A stretch of DNA of 23,282 nt from WQUF01 sp031549885. Lineage in GTDB: Bacteria; Bacillota; Clostridia; Clostridiales; Clostridiaceae. Each line of letters begins with the position of its first letter. Within the stretch, counting starts at the first letter, position 1. Both the position numbers and the translations under genes were made by a program. The notes under the pieces were generated by a model, which was not told the origin of the DNA, searched no databases, and worked only from the letters and a program-made list of their open reading frames with translations. Location: contig JAVBPD010000020.1 in the NCBI GenBank assembly GCA_031549885.1, positions 1-23,282 of the forward strand, read 5' to 3'. This document shows positions 16,016 to 23,005 of this stretch, piece by piece.

Positions 16016-16051
16016 ACAATCTAAAGGTAAATCCTTTAGATTGTGTTTTTT
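16016..16051 (+). terminator. Rho-independent terminator of the acs operon
   Basis: A perfect 12-bp stem (ACAATCTAAAGG with CCTTTAGATTGT) closes a 5-nt loop TAAAT and is followed by GTTTTTT. It stands between acsB and the metal-sensor gene, whose ATG lies only 20 nt beyond the T-run. Confidence 0.88.
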
Positions 16052-16071
16052 ATATGAAAGGGAAATTATAG

Positions 16072-16368
16072 ATGGAAAATTCAGATCATGCACATAGGCA
16101 TATACATGATGAAAAGGAAAAGAAAGCAATAATGAATAGACTTTCAAGAGCTATTGGTCATTTAGAATCTATAAAGCGAATGGTTGAAAATGATAGAGAC
16201 TGTAGCGAGGTTTTAGTTCAACTTTCTGCAGTGGCATCTGCAATAACAAATACAGGTAAAAGCGTTTTGCAAAGTCATATAGAACATTGTATTGTTGATG
16301 CTGTTAAAAATGGTGATATGAATCAGATAGATGAGCTTAATAAAGCAATAGACTTATTCGTTAAATAA
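16072..16368 (+). CDS. CsoR/RcnR-family metal-sensing repressor
   Basis: The 98-residue product is an all-helical CsoR/RcnR (DUF156) repressor. Its core runs from NRLSRAIGHLESIKRMVE through the conserved SAVASAI. The CsoR ligand triad is present as C44, H69 and C73, with the same spacing as C36-H61-C65 of the copper sensor. It also has an N-terminal cluster of four histidines (H6, H8, H10, H12), as might be expected of nickel or cobalt sensors such as RcnR. Its place before a Ni/Co importer and behind the nickel enzymes CODH/ACS argues for nickel sensing; cobalt or copper remain possible. It probably controls the importer through the G-tract palindrome starting at its own stop codon. No good promoter fits between the acs terminator and its start. 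Confidence 0.87.
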   Translation: MENSDHAHRHIHDEKEKKAIMNRLSRAIGHLESIKRMVENDRDCSEVLVQLSAVASAITNTGKSVLQSHIEHCIVDAVKNGDMNQIDELNKAIDLFVK

Positions 16369-16385
16369 TATCCCCTAGGGGGGCT
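16368..16385. promoter_or_regulatory. G-tract palindrome, probable operator of the CsoR/RcnR-type repressor
   Basis: ATCCCCTAGGGGGGCT contains the exact palindrome CCCCTAGGGG, extended by two more G, in a region otherwise almost free of G and C. CsoR/RcnR-family operators are typically G or C tracts of this kind in AT-rich DNA. It begins at the repressor stop codon and lies just before the importer promoter candidate. The palindrome has no loop, so it could not fold as an efficient terminator despite the T-run after it. The assignment is inference from motif and position. Confidence 0.6.
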
Positions 16386-16414
16386 TTTTATTTATAGTAA
16401 TTTAATAATATAAT
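16386..16414 (+). promoter_or_regulatory. Candidate promoter of the metal importer operon
   Basis: TATAAT at 16409-16414 has a poor -35 (TTTTAT, 16386-16391) at 17 nt, directly beside the G-tract palindrome. A protein bound there would block polymerase. The rest of the 82-bp gap is an AT-rich imperfect inverted repeat (AATTTAATA with TATTAAATT) and the AGGAGGGG ribosome site of the next gene. Confidence 0.4.
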
Positions 16415-16450
16415 TAAATTATATATTAAATTGCAAAAGGAGGGGTTATT

Positions 16451-17458
16451 ATGCACATGTCAGATGCGCTACTTTCACCCGCAGTGGGTATAAGTATGTC
16501 TTTAGTAAGCTTTAGTGCCATGGCATATTCAGTACGTGGTATTAAAAAATATGATTTTGATGATAAGAAGATTCCTATTATGGGTGTAATGGGAGCCTTT
16601 GTATTTGCAGCTCAAATGATTAATTTTACTATACCTGGTACAGGATCAAGTGGACATATTGGTGGTGGTATTTTACTTGCTGCAATGCTTGGAGAGTTTC
16701 CTGCGTTTTTAACCATAGCTTCTGTTCTCATTATTCAATCACTTTTCTTTGCAGATGGTGGGCTTTTAGCACTAGGATGTAACATATTTAATATGGGTTT
16801 AATTCCTTGTTTAATAATTTATCCACTTATATTTAAAATGTTTATAAAAAACAAAATTGACCATAAAAACCTTACTATTGCAAGCATTCTATCCGTGATT
16901 CTTAGCCTTGAATTAGGAGCTTTATGTGTAACGCTTGAAACTTTTGTATCAAGTATAACTGAGTTACCATTTTCAGTATTTGCATCATTTATGTTGCCCA
17001 TACATTTAGCCATTGGAATAGTGGAAGGTATAGTTACAGCTGCAATATTAAATTTTGTATATTCTTTAAGGCCTGAAATTATTCAGAGCTCTTGTTTAAA
17101 TACTAAAATTGGAAAAGCTTCTACTAGAAAAATAATAATAATTTTAGCTTCAGTTGCAATAATCACCGGTGCTGTATTCTCTGCTTATGCATCTTCAAAT
17201 CCTGATGGGCTTGAATGGTCTATTTATAAAGTTACAGGACAAGAAGAATTGAAAGGTAAAGATAAAATTCATGAGGAAGCTGCTAAAGTCCAAGATTCAG
17301 TAGCAATTATGCCTTCATATGATTATAAAAATGGAAAAACAGATGGGACAAAAGTAGCTGGAGTCGTTGGTGGAGTGTTAACTTTTGCACTTGCAGGAGT
17401 TTGTGGTATTGTTATTACAATTGTTAATAAAAGCAAGAAGAAAGCATCAAAGTTGTGA
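16451..17458 (+). CDS. cbiM: Ni/Co ECF transporter substrate-binding component, CbiM/NikM fused to a PDGLE (NikN) domain
   Basis: The 335-residue membrane protein starts MHMSDALLSPAVG. In CbiM/NikM the N-terminal amine, H2 and a later histidine (H69 here, in GSSGHIGGG) bind the metal in a square plane. About six hydrophobic segments fill residues 10-205. After a basic stretch (THR and KK residues near 215-225), another membrane segment leads into SNPDGLEWSIYKVTG, the PDGLE domain, which ends in a last membrane helix near the C-terminus. In other genomes PDGLE is often a separate gene (nikN/cbiN-like), so this is a fusion. Neighbouring CODH/ACS and the absence of cobalamin-synthesis genes favour nickel over cobalt, but sequence alone does not decide. 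It opens the importer operon. Confidence 0.88.
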   Translation: MHMSDALLSPAVGISMSLVSFSAMAYSVRGIKKYDFDDKKIPIMGVMGAFVFAAQMINFTIPGTGSSGHIGGGILLAAMLGEFPAFLTIASVLIIQSLFFADGGLLALGCNIFNMGLIPCLIIYPLIFKMFIKNKIDHKNLTIASILSVILSLELGALCVTLETFVSSITELPFSVFASFMLPIHLAIGIVEGIVTAAILNFVYSLRPEIIQSSCLNTKIGKASTRKIIIILASVAIITGAVFSAYASSNPDGLEWSIYKVTGQEELKGKDKIHEEAAKVQDSVAIMPSYDYKNGKTDGTKVAGVVGGVLTFALAGVCGIVITIVNKSKKKASKL

Positions 17459-17468
17459 GGAAATTTAA

Positions 17469-18269
17469 ATGCCATCTATAAAAACCAAATTAACAGATAT
17501 TAATTCTTTAGAAGAGCTTGCAGAAGGGCATTCTATAGTCCATAAACTCCATCCAATGGTAAAGCTTTTAGTTACTTTTTTTTATATAGTTGTAGTTATA
17601 TCCTTTGGGCAATACGATGTAACAAGACTATTGCCTTATTTTTTTTATACATTTATAATAACTGCCATTTCAGAAATTCCAAATAAAATTCTTATAAAGA
17701 GATATTTAATAGCATTACCTTTTTCTTTATTTGTGGGAATATCAAATATGATATTAAATAGAGAAATAGCTTTTAACATATTGAATATATCAATTAGCTA
17801 TGGAGTTATTTCATGTTTTAGTATTATAATTAAAACATATTTAACTGTTATGGCTGTACTTTTACTTATAGCAACTACAAAAATTAATGAATTATCTTGC
17901 GAAATGGTTAAGCTTAAGGTGCCTGATATAATAGTATTTACAATAACTATGATTTTTAGATACATAGGTATACTTGCCGAAGAAGCAGATAGGATGTCTT
18001 TAGCTTATAAGCTGAGAGCACCTAAAGAAAAAGGAATAAAAATAAAGGACATGGGAAGCTTCGTGGGACAAATTTTAATAAGGAGCATTGAGAGATCTGA
18101 AAGAGTTTATCTTGCAATGAAATGTCGAGGCTTTAGCGGCAAAATTTCTTATATTGTATCAAAAAAAATAGAAACTACAGATTATATATACTGCTTTTTA
18201 ATGATTATTTTAATAATAGCTTTTAGAGCAGTAGATTTAACAGTTTTACTTGGCAATATATTTATGTAG
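17469..18269 (+). CDS. cbiQ: ECF transporter transmembrane (T) component, CbiQ/NikQ
   Basis: The 266-residue product has a hydrophobic N-terminal half with four to five membrane segments and one more near the C-terminus (about 240-260). The cytoplasmic part holds the two coupling-helix motifs that grip the ATPases: KLRAP within SLAYKLRAPKEKG, and CRG within AMKCRGFSG, where Ala-Arg-Gly is usual. It links the CbiM-type component to the ATPase. It is spaced 10 nt from both neighbours, so the three importer genes form one transcript. Confidence 0.9.
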   Translation: MPSIKTKLTDINSLEELAEGHSIVHKLHPMVKLLVTFFYIVVVISFGQYDVTRLLPYFFYTFIITAISEIPNKILIKRYLIALPFSLFVGISNMILNREIAFNILNISISYGVISCFSIIIKTYLTVMAVLLLIATTKINELSCEMVKLKVPDIIVFTITMIFRYIGILAEEADRMSLAYKLRAPKEKGIKIKDMGSFVGQILIRSIERSERVYLAMKCRGFSGKISYIVSKKIETTDYIYCFLMIILIIAFRAVDLTVLLGNIFM

Positions 18270-18279
18270 AGGGGTTTAT

Positions 18280-18999
18280 ATGATTGAACTTTTAAATGTC
18301 AGTGTTTGTTATAGCGATGGAAAAGAAGCTATATCAGGAGTAAATTTAAATATAAATGATAATGAAAGTGTAGCTATAATTGGGTCAAATGGAGCAGGAA
18401 AATCCACGCTTTTATTGAGTATGATAGGTGCTTTGCCACTTGCACAAGGAAAAATACTTGTAAATAAAGTAGAAGTTAAAAAAAATAATCTTAGTGAAAT
18501 ACTTAGCAAGGTAGGATTTGTGTTTCAAAATCCTGATGATCAGCTTTTTATGCCTACTATTTATGAGGATATTGCATTTGGACTTGTAAATCAAAATAGA
18601 GATAAACTAGAAATAAAAAATGAAGTTGAAAAAATACTTAAAGAGCTTAATGCAGAAAGTTTAATTAATAAAATGTCCCATAAATTATCCGGCGGAGAAA
18701 AAAGAGTTGCTGCTATAGCAAGCGTTCTTGTTATGAAACCCTCAATAATACTTTTAGACGAACCATCAGCTTATTTAGACCCAAGAGCAAGAAAAAATTT
18801 AATTTCTATATTAAATAAGATCAATATTACAAAAATTATAGCTACCCATGATCTTGACATGGCCTTGGATTTATGCAAAAGAGTAATTATAATAAAAGAA
18901 GGTCGGATTTTTCAAGAAGGAGAGTCAGAATATATTTTAAAAGATGAGGAGCTTTTAACTAAATCAGGGCTTGAATTACCACTTAGATTTTCTAACTAA
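18280..18999 (+). CDS. cbiO: ECF transporter ATPase, CbiO/NikO
   Basis: The 239-residue ABC ATPase starts MIELLNVSVCYSDG at ATG 18280, after GAGGGG; the upstream part of the frame overlaps cbiQ and has no ribosome site. It has Walker A GSNGAGKST (35-43), a Q-loop in FVFQNPDDQLFMP, signature LSGGEKR, Walker B IILLDEPSAYLDP and the switch histidine in ATHDLDMAL. It would act as a homodimer driving metal uptake. Confidence 0.92.
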   Translation: MIELLNVSVCYSDGKEAISGVNLNINDNESVAIIGSNGAGKSTLLLSMIGALPLAQGKILVNKVEVKKNNLSEILSKVGFVFQNPDDQLFMPTIYEDIAFGLVNQNRDKLEIKNEVEKILKELNAESLINKMSHKLSGGEKRVAAIASVLVMKPSIILLDEPSAYLDPRARKNLISILNKINITKIIATHDLDMALDLCKRVIIIKEGRIFQEGESEYILKDEELLTKSGLELPLRFSN

Positions 19000-19019
19000 T
19001 TTTCTTTGGAGGTTTTTAA

Positions 19020-20756
19020 ATGTTTAATTTATCAGTTATTGAAAATGGAACCACTAAAAGCATAGAAGTAGAGAAAAATGAAAGCTTAATGTCAGTATTA
19101 AAAAAGATGAATATATATTTGCCATTTCCTTGTGGAGGTAATGGTACTTGTGGTAAGTGTAAATGTAAAATAATTTCAGGATTTTTAGAAATATCAAAGG
19201 CAGATATGAATCACTTTAGCAATTTAGAGCTAGAGGGAGGCTTTAGGCTTATTTGCACTGCTAAGTTAACAGAGGATCTTGTTATAGAGTTAATTAATTC
19301 AGATGAAAGTAAAATTGAAGCAATAACCTATTATTTGCCTGAAGTTAATACAATAAATAATATAAAAATAGAGAAAATTGATATTTTAGAAGATGAAAAA
19401 AGCATAGCAGAAAAAATAAGATTGTTATGCCCTCATTTAAATTCCCCTGTGAGTATTGATATTTTAAATGAATATTCAAAAGTTATTCAATGCGAAAAGC
19501 AAAGCATTTATATTACATCCTTTGAAGATAAAATAGTGCGAATTAATGATGATATCTTGGATTTTTATGGTATAGGTATAGATATAGGAACTACGACCAT
19601 TGCCTTTGGAATTGTAAATTTATTAACTGGTGAAGTTTTGGGAAATTTGACATTAATAAACAAACAACGTGAATATGGCGCAGATGTAATTTCAAGAATT
19701 GTCAGGGCAAATGAAGGAAATCTAGACAGGATGTGCAGTTTAATTAAACTTCAGCTTGTTGATGGAATAAAACAAATCACATCTTCAAAAGGTATAGATT
19801 TAAATAAGGTTTTAAATGTGGCTATAGCTGGGAATACAACTATGCTTCATCTATTGCTTGGGCTTAGCTGCAGGACCTTAGGAACATTTCCATTTACTCC
19901 AGTATCTTTAGATATGATGAACTTTAAATTTAAAGATATTTTTGATTTAAATTTAAATTGCAATGTAACAATATTGCCTGGAATTTCTACATATGTTGGA
20001 GCAGATATATCTTCAGGGATATTGTTTTCTAAAGTTTATGATACTGATGAAAATTCTTTGCTGCTTGACATTGGAACTAATGGAGAAATGGCTTTATGGG
20101 CTAAAAATAAATTAACATGCACATCAACAGCTGCAGGACCTGCCTTTGAAGGCGGAAATATGGAGTGGGGTACTGGCAGCATACCAGGTGCTATTTCTAG
20201 CGTAAAATTTGAAGATGAAGAAATTAAGATTTCCACCATTTCTAATAAACCTGCAATAGGAATTTGTGGATCTGGTATTATAGATGCTATAGCTATGTGT
20301 ATAGATACCAAATTCATTAGTAAAACTGGGCTTTTTAAAAAGGAATATAGACAAGAAGGGCTTAAACTTGCAAAGACAATTGATGGTCAGGATATTGTCT
20401 TAACACAGAAAGATATTAGGGAGCTTCAAATGGGTAAAAGCGCAATTCGCTCTGGTATAGATTGTTTATTAAATAGCTTAGAATTAAAATATGAAGATAT
20501 TCATAACTTATATATAGCTGGAGGATTTGGATTTAAAATAAATTTTGAGAATGCTGTTAAAATTGGACTTATTCCTTTAGAATTAAAAGATAAAATTATA
20601 AGAGTTGGCAATAGCTCATTAGGAGGGACAATTAAATATTTATTAGATATTAATTGTAAAAATGAATTAAAAAAGATAGTAGAAAACTCTTATGTATATG
20701 AGCTTGCTAAAGATAAAGAGTTTCAAAAGAACTTTATAGATAATATGTCTTTTTGA
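19020..20756 (+). CDS. Second RACo/RACE-type corrinoid-protein activator ([2Fe-2S] + ASKHA ATPase)
   Basis: The 578-residue product has the same two-part plan as AcsV: an N-terminal [2Fe-2S] domain (C38, C44, C47 and C79 in standard spacing), then an ATPase with GIDIGTTTIAFGI, LDIGTNGEMAL, GICGSGIIDAIA and IAGGFGFKINFENAV. Such proteins reduce inactive Co(II) corrinoid proteins at the cost of ATP. It is the last gene of the metal importer operon (20 nt after cbiO, good GGAGG site), an unusual place for an activator. The best client in the window is the corrinoid protein at 2438-3076, which lacks its own activator; AcsCD or an outside partner are alternatives. The last 18 codons recur in a gene scrap at 22635-22688. 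Confidence 0.86.
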   Translation: MFNLSVIENGTTKSIEVEKNESLMSVLKKMNIYLPFPCGGNGTCGKCKCKIISGFLEISKADMNHFSNLELEGGFRLICTAKLTEDLVIELINSDESKIEAITYYLPEVNTINNIKIEKIDILEDEKSIAEKIRLLCPHLNSPVSIDILNEYSKVIQCEKQSIYITSFEDKIVRINDDILDFYGIGIDIGTTTIAFGIVNLLTGEVLGNLTLINKQREYGADVISRIVRANEGNLDRMCSLIKLQLVDGIKQITSSKGIDLNKVLNVAIAGNTTMLHLLLGLSCRTLGTFPFTPVSLDMMNFKFKDIFDLNLNCNVTILPGISTYVGADISSGILFSKVYDTDENSLLLDIGTNGEMALWAKNKLTCTSTAAGPAFEGGNMEWGTGSIPGAISSVKFEDEEIKISTISNKPAIGICGSGIIDAIAMCIDTKFISKTGLFKKEYRQEGLKLAKTIDGQDIVLTQKDIRELQMGKSAIRSGIDCLLNSLELKYEDIHNLYIAGGFGFKINFENAVKIGLIPLELKDKIIRVGNSSLGGTIKYLLDINCKNELKKIVENSYVYELAKDKEFQKNFIDNMSF

Positions 20757-20768
20757 TTTAAATTAAAA

Positions 20769-20811
20769 AATGTTAAAAACTTCTGAGTAAATATCAGAAG
20801 TTTTTAACATT
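20769..20811 (+). terminator. Perfect 18-bp hairpin closing the importer-activator operon
   Basis: AATGTTAAAAACTTCTGA (20769-20786) and its exact reverse complement (20794-20811) flank a 7-nt loop. It starts 12 nt after the activator stop. The right arm contains TTTTT, giving terminator character, though no T-run follows the stem. Confidence 0.75.
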
Positions 20812-20940
20812 AGAGCTCTAAATACTCAAGGTTTTAATGTAGAACCTCAACTTTCAATATTATATATTTTTAAACTTAAAAATAAACTATATTTAACTGA
20901 ATGAGCTTACAAGTTTTTAAAAAACCTTGATTTTAGAATA

Positions 20941-20969
20941 TTGTAATTTATGGTTAATTATTGTACAAT
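20941..20969 (+). promoter_or_regulatory. Promoter of the cstA-family gene
   Basis: TTGTAA (20941-20946), a 17-nt spacer and TACAAT (20964-20969). It lies in the 309-bp gene-free stretch 20812-21120. Transcription would leave a leader of about 145 nt that ends in AGGAGGG before the ATG. Apart from a small palindrome (TAGAGCTCTA, 20811-20820), I see no further defined element and no riboswitch I recognise. Confidence 0.5.
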
Positions 20970-21120
20970 CAAATTGAACATGCCTTAAATAAGAAAAGAA
21001 AAGAGATTTAAGATTAATCAACAAACATAGTAATTTCCTCCAATATGGTTTTAGATTGATGATTTTAATATTATCATAGTGGAGTGAAATATAAAATTCA
21101 ATTATTAGGAGGGTACAAGA

Positions 21121-22575
21121 ATGGTTACTTTTGTTGTGGGGTTGGTAATTTTAATTGTTGGTGGTTTCTTTTATGGTGGATTTACAGAAAAGTTGTTTGG
21201 ACCTGATGACAGAAAAACTCCAGCTTATAGGCTTGAAAATGGGGTTGATTTTGTTCCAATGGATAAAAAGAAAAATAGCCTTATTCAACTTCTGAACATT
21301 GCAGGAACTGGACCTATATTAGGCCCTATTCAGGGTATTTTATTTGGACCTGTAGCTTTTATTTTAATACCACTTGGATGTGTTTTAGCTGGTGGTATTC
21401 ATGATTACATGAGCGGCATGATTTCAATACGTGAAAATGGAGATCAGATGCCCGATCTTATAAAAAAATTCTTAGGTAAAAGAATTTTTTATGTATATTT
21501 AGTTTTTCTATGTTTACTCATGTTACTTGTAGGTTCTGTATTTATTTACACCCCTGGTGATCTCATGGTTGGACAAGTATTAAATTTATCTGTAAGTCCC
21601 AATAATTTTGTTGTTTGGCTTGTATACGGTATCATTTTTATTTATTATTTAGTGGCAACATTATTCCCTATAGATAAGATTATTGGGAAAATATATCCAA
21701 TTTTTGGAGTAGTTTTATTATTGTCAGCACTTGGGATTTTCATGGGTATTTTTTTAAAGGGATATACTTTAAATGAATTATCGTTTAGCAATATTTTAGG
21801 TATTCATCCTCAGGGTTTAAATGTAATACCAATGTTTTTTGTTACTGTTGCTTGTGGAATATTGTCTGGGTTTCACTCAACCCAATCGACGTTAATTGCA
21901 CGTTCAGTTAAACATGAAAAAGAAGGTAGAAATACATTTTATAACATGATGATGATTGAAGGCTTTATTGCAATGACTTGGGCTGCTGCTGCAATGGGAA
22001 TATACAATAAAGGTATTGATGCAAAATTTATCGGTACTGCTTCAGTGGTTGGTATTGTTGCTAAAGATTTCCTTGGGAATTTTGGCGGGATTATTGCTAT
22101 TTTAGGCGTAATAGTGCTTCCAATAACATCAGGAGATACAGCACTTCGCTCTTTAAGGCTTATGATTGCGGATTTTTTTAAATTTGATCAAAAACCTGCA
22201 AAAAACAGGGTAATTGTATCTGCTTGTATTTTTGTGCCAGTTATTATAATTCTTGTTTATGCAAAATTAAATGCTAATGGATTTAATATATTATGGAGAT
22301 ATTTTGCATGGAGCAATCAAACTATAGGGGTTTTTGCTTTTGCAATGATAACTGTTTATTTAATGAAAGTTAAAAAGGCATATTTTCCAGCGCTTATTCC
22401 AGGTATGTTTTATTGCTTTATTGTTTCAAGTTATATATTAAATGCGAAAATAGGCTTTAATATACCTCTGAATTTAGCATATATAATTTCCATTGTAATT
22501 GTTGCAGCATATGGATTTTTAACAGTTAGAACAGGAAATTCTAAAATGAATATCGGAGAAAAATTAGCTGATTAA
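21121..22575 (+). CDS. cstA: CstA-family carbon starvation/pyruvate-peptide transporter
   Basis: The 484-residue product is a many-pass inner membrane protein, hydrophobic almost throughout. CstA landmarks are the N-terminal glycine-rich helix, PTPAYRLENG-like KTPAYRLENGVDFVPMDK, NIAGTGPILGPIQGILFGP, GGIHDYMSGMISIREN, SGFHSTQSTLIARSVKHE and SGDTALRSLRLMIAD. It is clearly shorter than E. coli CstA (about 700 residues), like other short clostridial forms. Characterised relatives import pyruvate or peptides. Pyruvate or amino acids would be plausible substrates for an acetogen, but that is inference. It is a single-gene unit with its own promoter and terminator. Confidence 0.88.
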   Translation: MVTFVVGLVILIVGGFFYGGFTEKLFGPDDRKTPAYRLENGVDFVPMDKKKNSLIQLLNIAGTGPILGPIQGILFGPVAFILIPLGCVLAGGIHDYMSGMISIRENGDQMPDLIKKFLGKRIFYVYLVFLCLLMLLVGSVFIYTPGDLMVGQVLNLSVSPNNFVVWLVYGIIFIYYLVATLFPIDKIIGKIYPIFGVVLLLSALGIFMGIFLKGYTLNELSFSNILGIHPQGLNVIPMFFVTVACGILSGFHSTQSTLIARSVKHEKEGRNTFYNMMMIEGFIAMTWAAAAMGIYNKGIDAKFIGTASVVGIVAKDFLGNFGGIIAILGVIVLPITSGDTALRSLRLMIADFFKFDQKPAKNRVIVSACIFVPVIIILVYAKLNANGFNILWRYFAWSNQTIGVFAFAMITVYLMKVKKAYFPALIPGMFYCFIVSSYILNAKIGFNIPLNLAYIISIVIVAAYGFLTVRTGNSKMNIGEKLAD

Positions 22576-22591
22576 TTATATTTAAAATAAA

Positions 22592-22625
22592 AGTCCCAAG
22601 GTGTTAAAACTTTGGGACTATTTTG
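22592..22625 (+). terminator. Terminator after cstA
   Basis: AGTCCCAAGG (22592-22601) pairs with CTTTGGGACT (22610-22619), a 10-bp stem with one G-T pair, 8-nt loop, then ATTTTG. It begins 16 nt past the cstA stop. Confidence 0.75.
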
Positions 22626-22634
22626 ATAAATAAA

Positions 22635-22688
22635 CTGGTTAAAGATAAAGAGTTTCAAAAGAATTTTATAGATAATATGTCTTTTTAA
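22635..22688 (+). pseudogene. 3'-end fragment of a second activator gene copy
   Basis: Eighteen codons, read LVKDKEFQKNFIDNMSF and stop, match the last 18 codons of the activator gene (20703-20756), which read LAKDKEFQKNFIDNMSF and stop. The DNA is nearly identical, and similarity ends soon after the stop codon. Nothing upstream continues the gene: the cstA terminator lies immediately before. It is a scrap left by duplication, deletion or recombination and has no start or ribosome site. Confidence 0.8.
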
Positions 22689-22705
22689 TTGGAGTTAAAA
22701 AATGG

Positions 22706-22749
22706 GGCTGTTGCATAATCGATAAAATTAATTCTGCAGCAGCCTTTTT
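22706..22749 (+). terminator. Hairpin with T-run; also resembles an insertion-sequence end
   Basis: GGCTGTTGCA (22706-22715) pairs with TGCAGCAGCC (22735-22744), with one G-T type mismatch, and is followed by TTTTT. The 19 bases 22698-22716 are identical to the reverse complement of 1105-1123, at the other end of the window. It stands 17 nt after the activator scrap. Confidence 0.55.
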
Positions 22750-23005
22750 ATAAAAATATTAAAAACAAATTTTGAGATTATTTAAGTACAAATTTGTCTT
22801 AAGTGTATTAACTTAAAATGTAGTGTTAAATACCGTATTATAACTGATGATGGGTATGGTTTTGTAAAGTTAGTCTAGCGACTTTGTGTTTTAACATACA
22901 CCAATTAAACCTCTTTTTTTATTTTTTAAAAAAACAGGTTTAATTTCTGTATTAAGTTTATTTTCATTAAATTATTTTATGAAAATTAATATTATATATC
23001 CTAAA
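22750..23005. other. AT-rich gene-free stretch with one terminator-like dyad
   Basis: Together with the scrap and hairpin before it, 430 bp (22576-23005) carry no intact gene. The clear structure here is AATTAAACC (22903-22911) with GGTTTAATT (22937-22945), whose inner parts (T-rich then A-rich) extend the pairing. It lies downstream of the minus-strand ParB-like gene and could terminate it. No promoter or RNA gene was recognised in the rest. Confidence 0.5.

Noticed and set aside
20124..20354. Minus-strand open frame within the activator gene
   Set aside because: Antisense shadow of conserved ATPase motifs, with no independent support.
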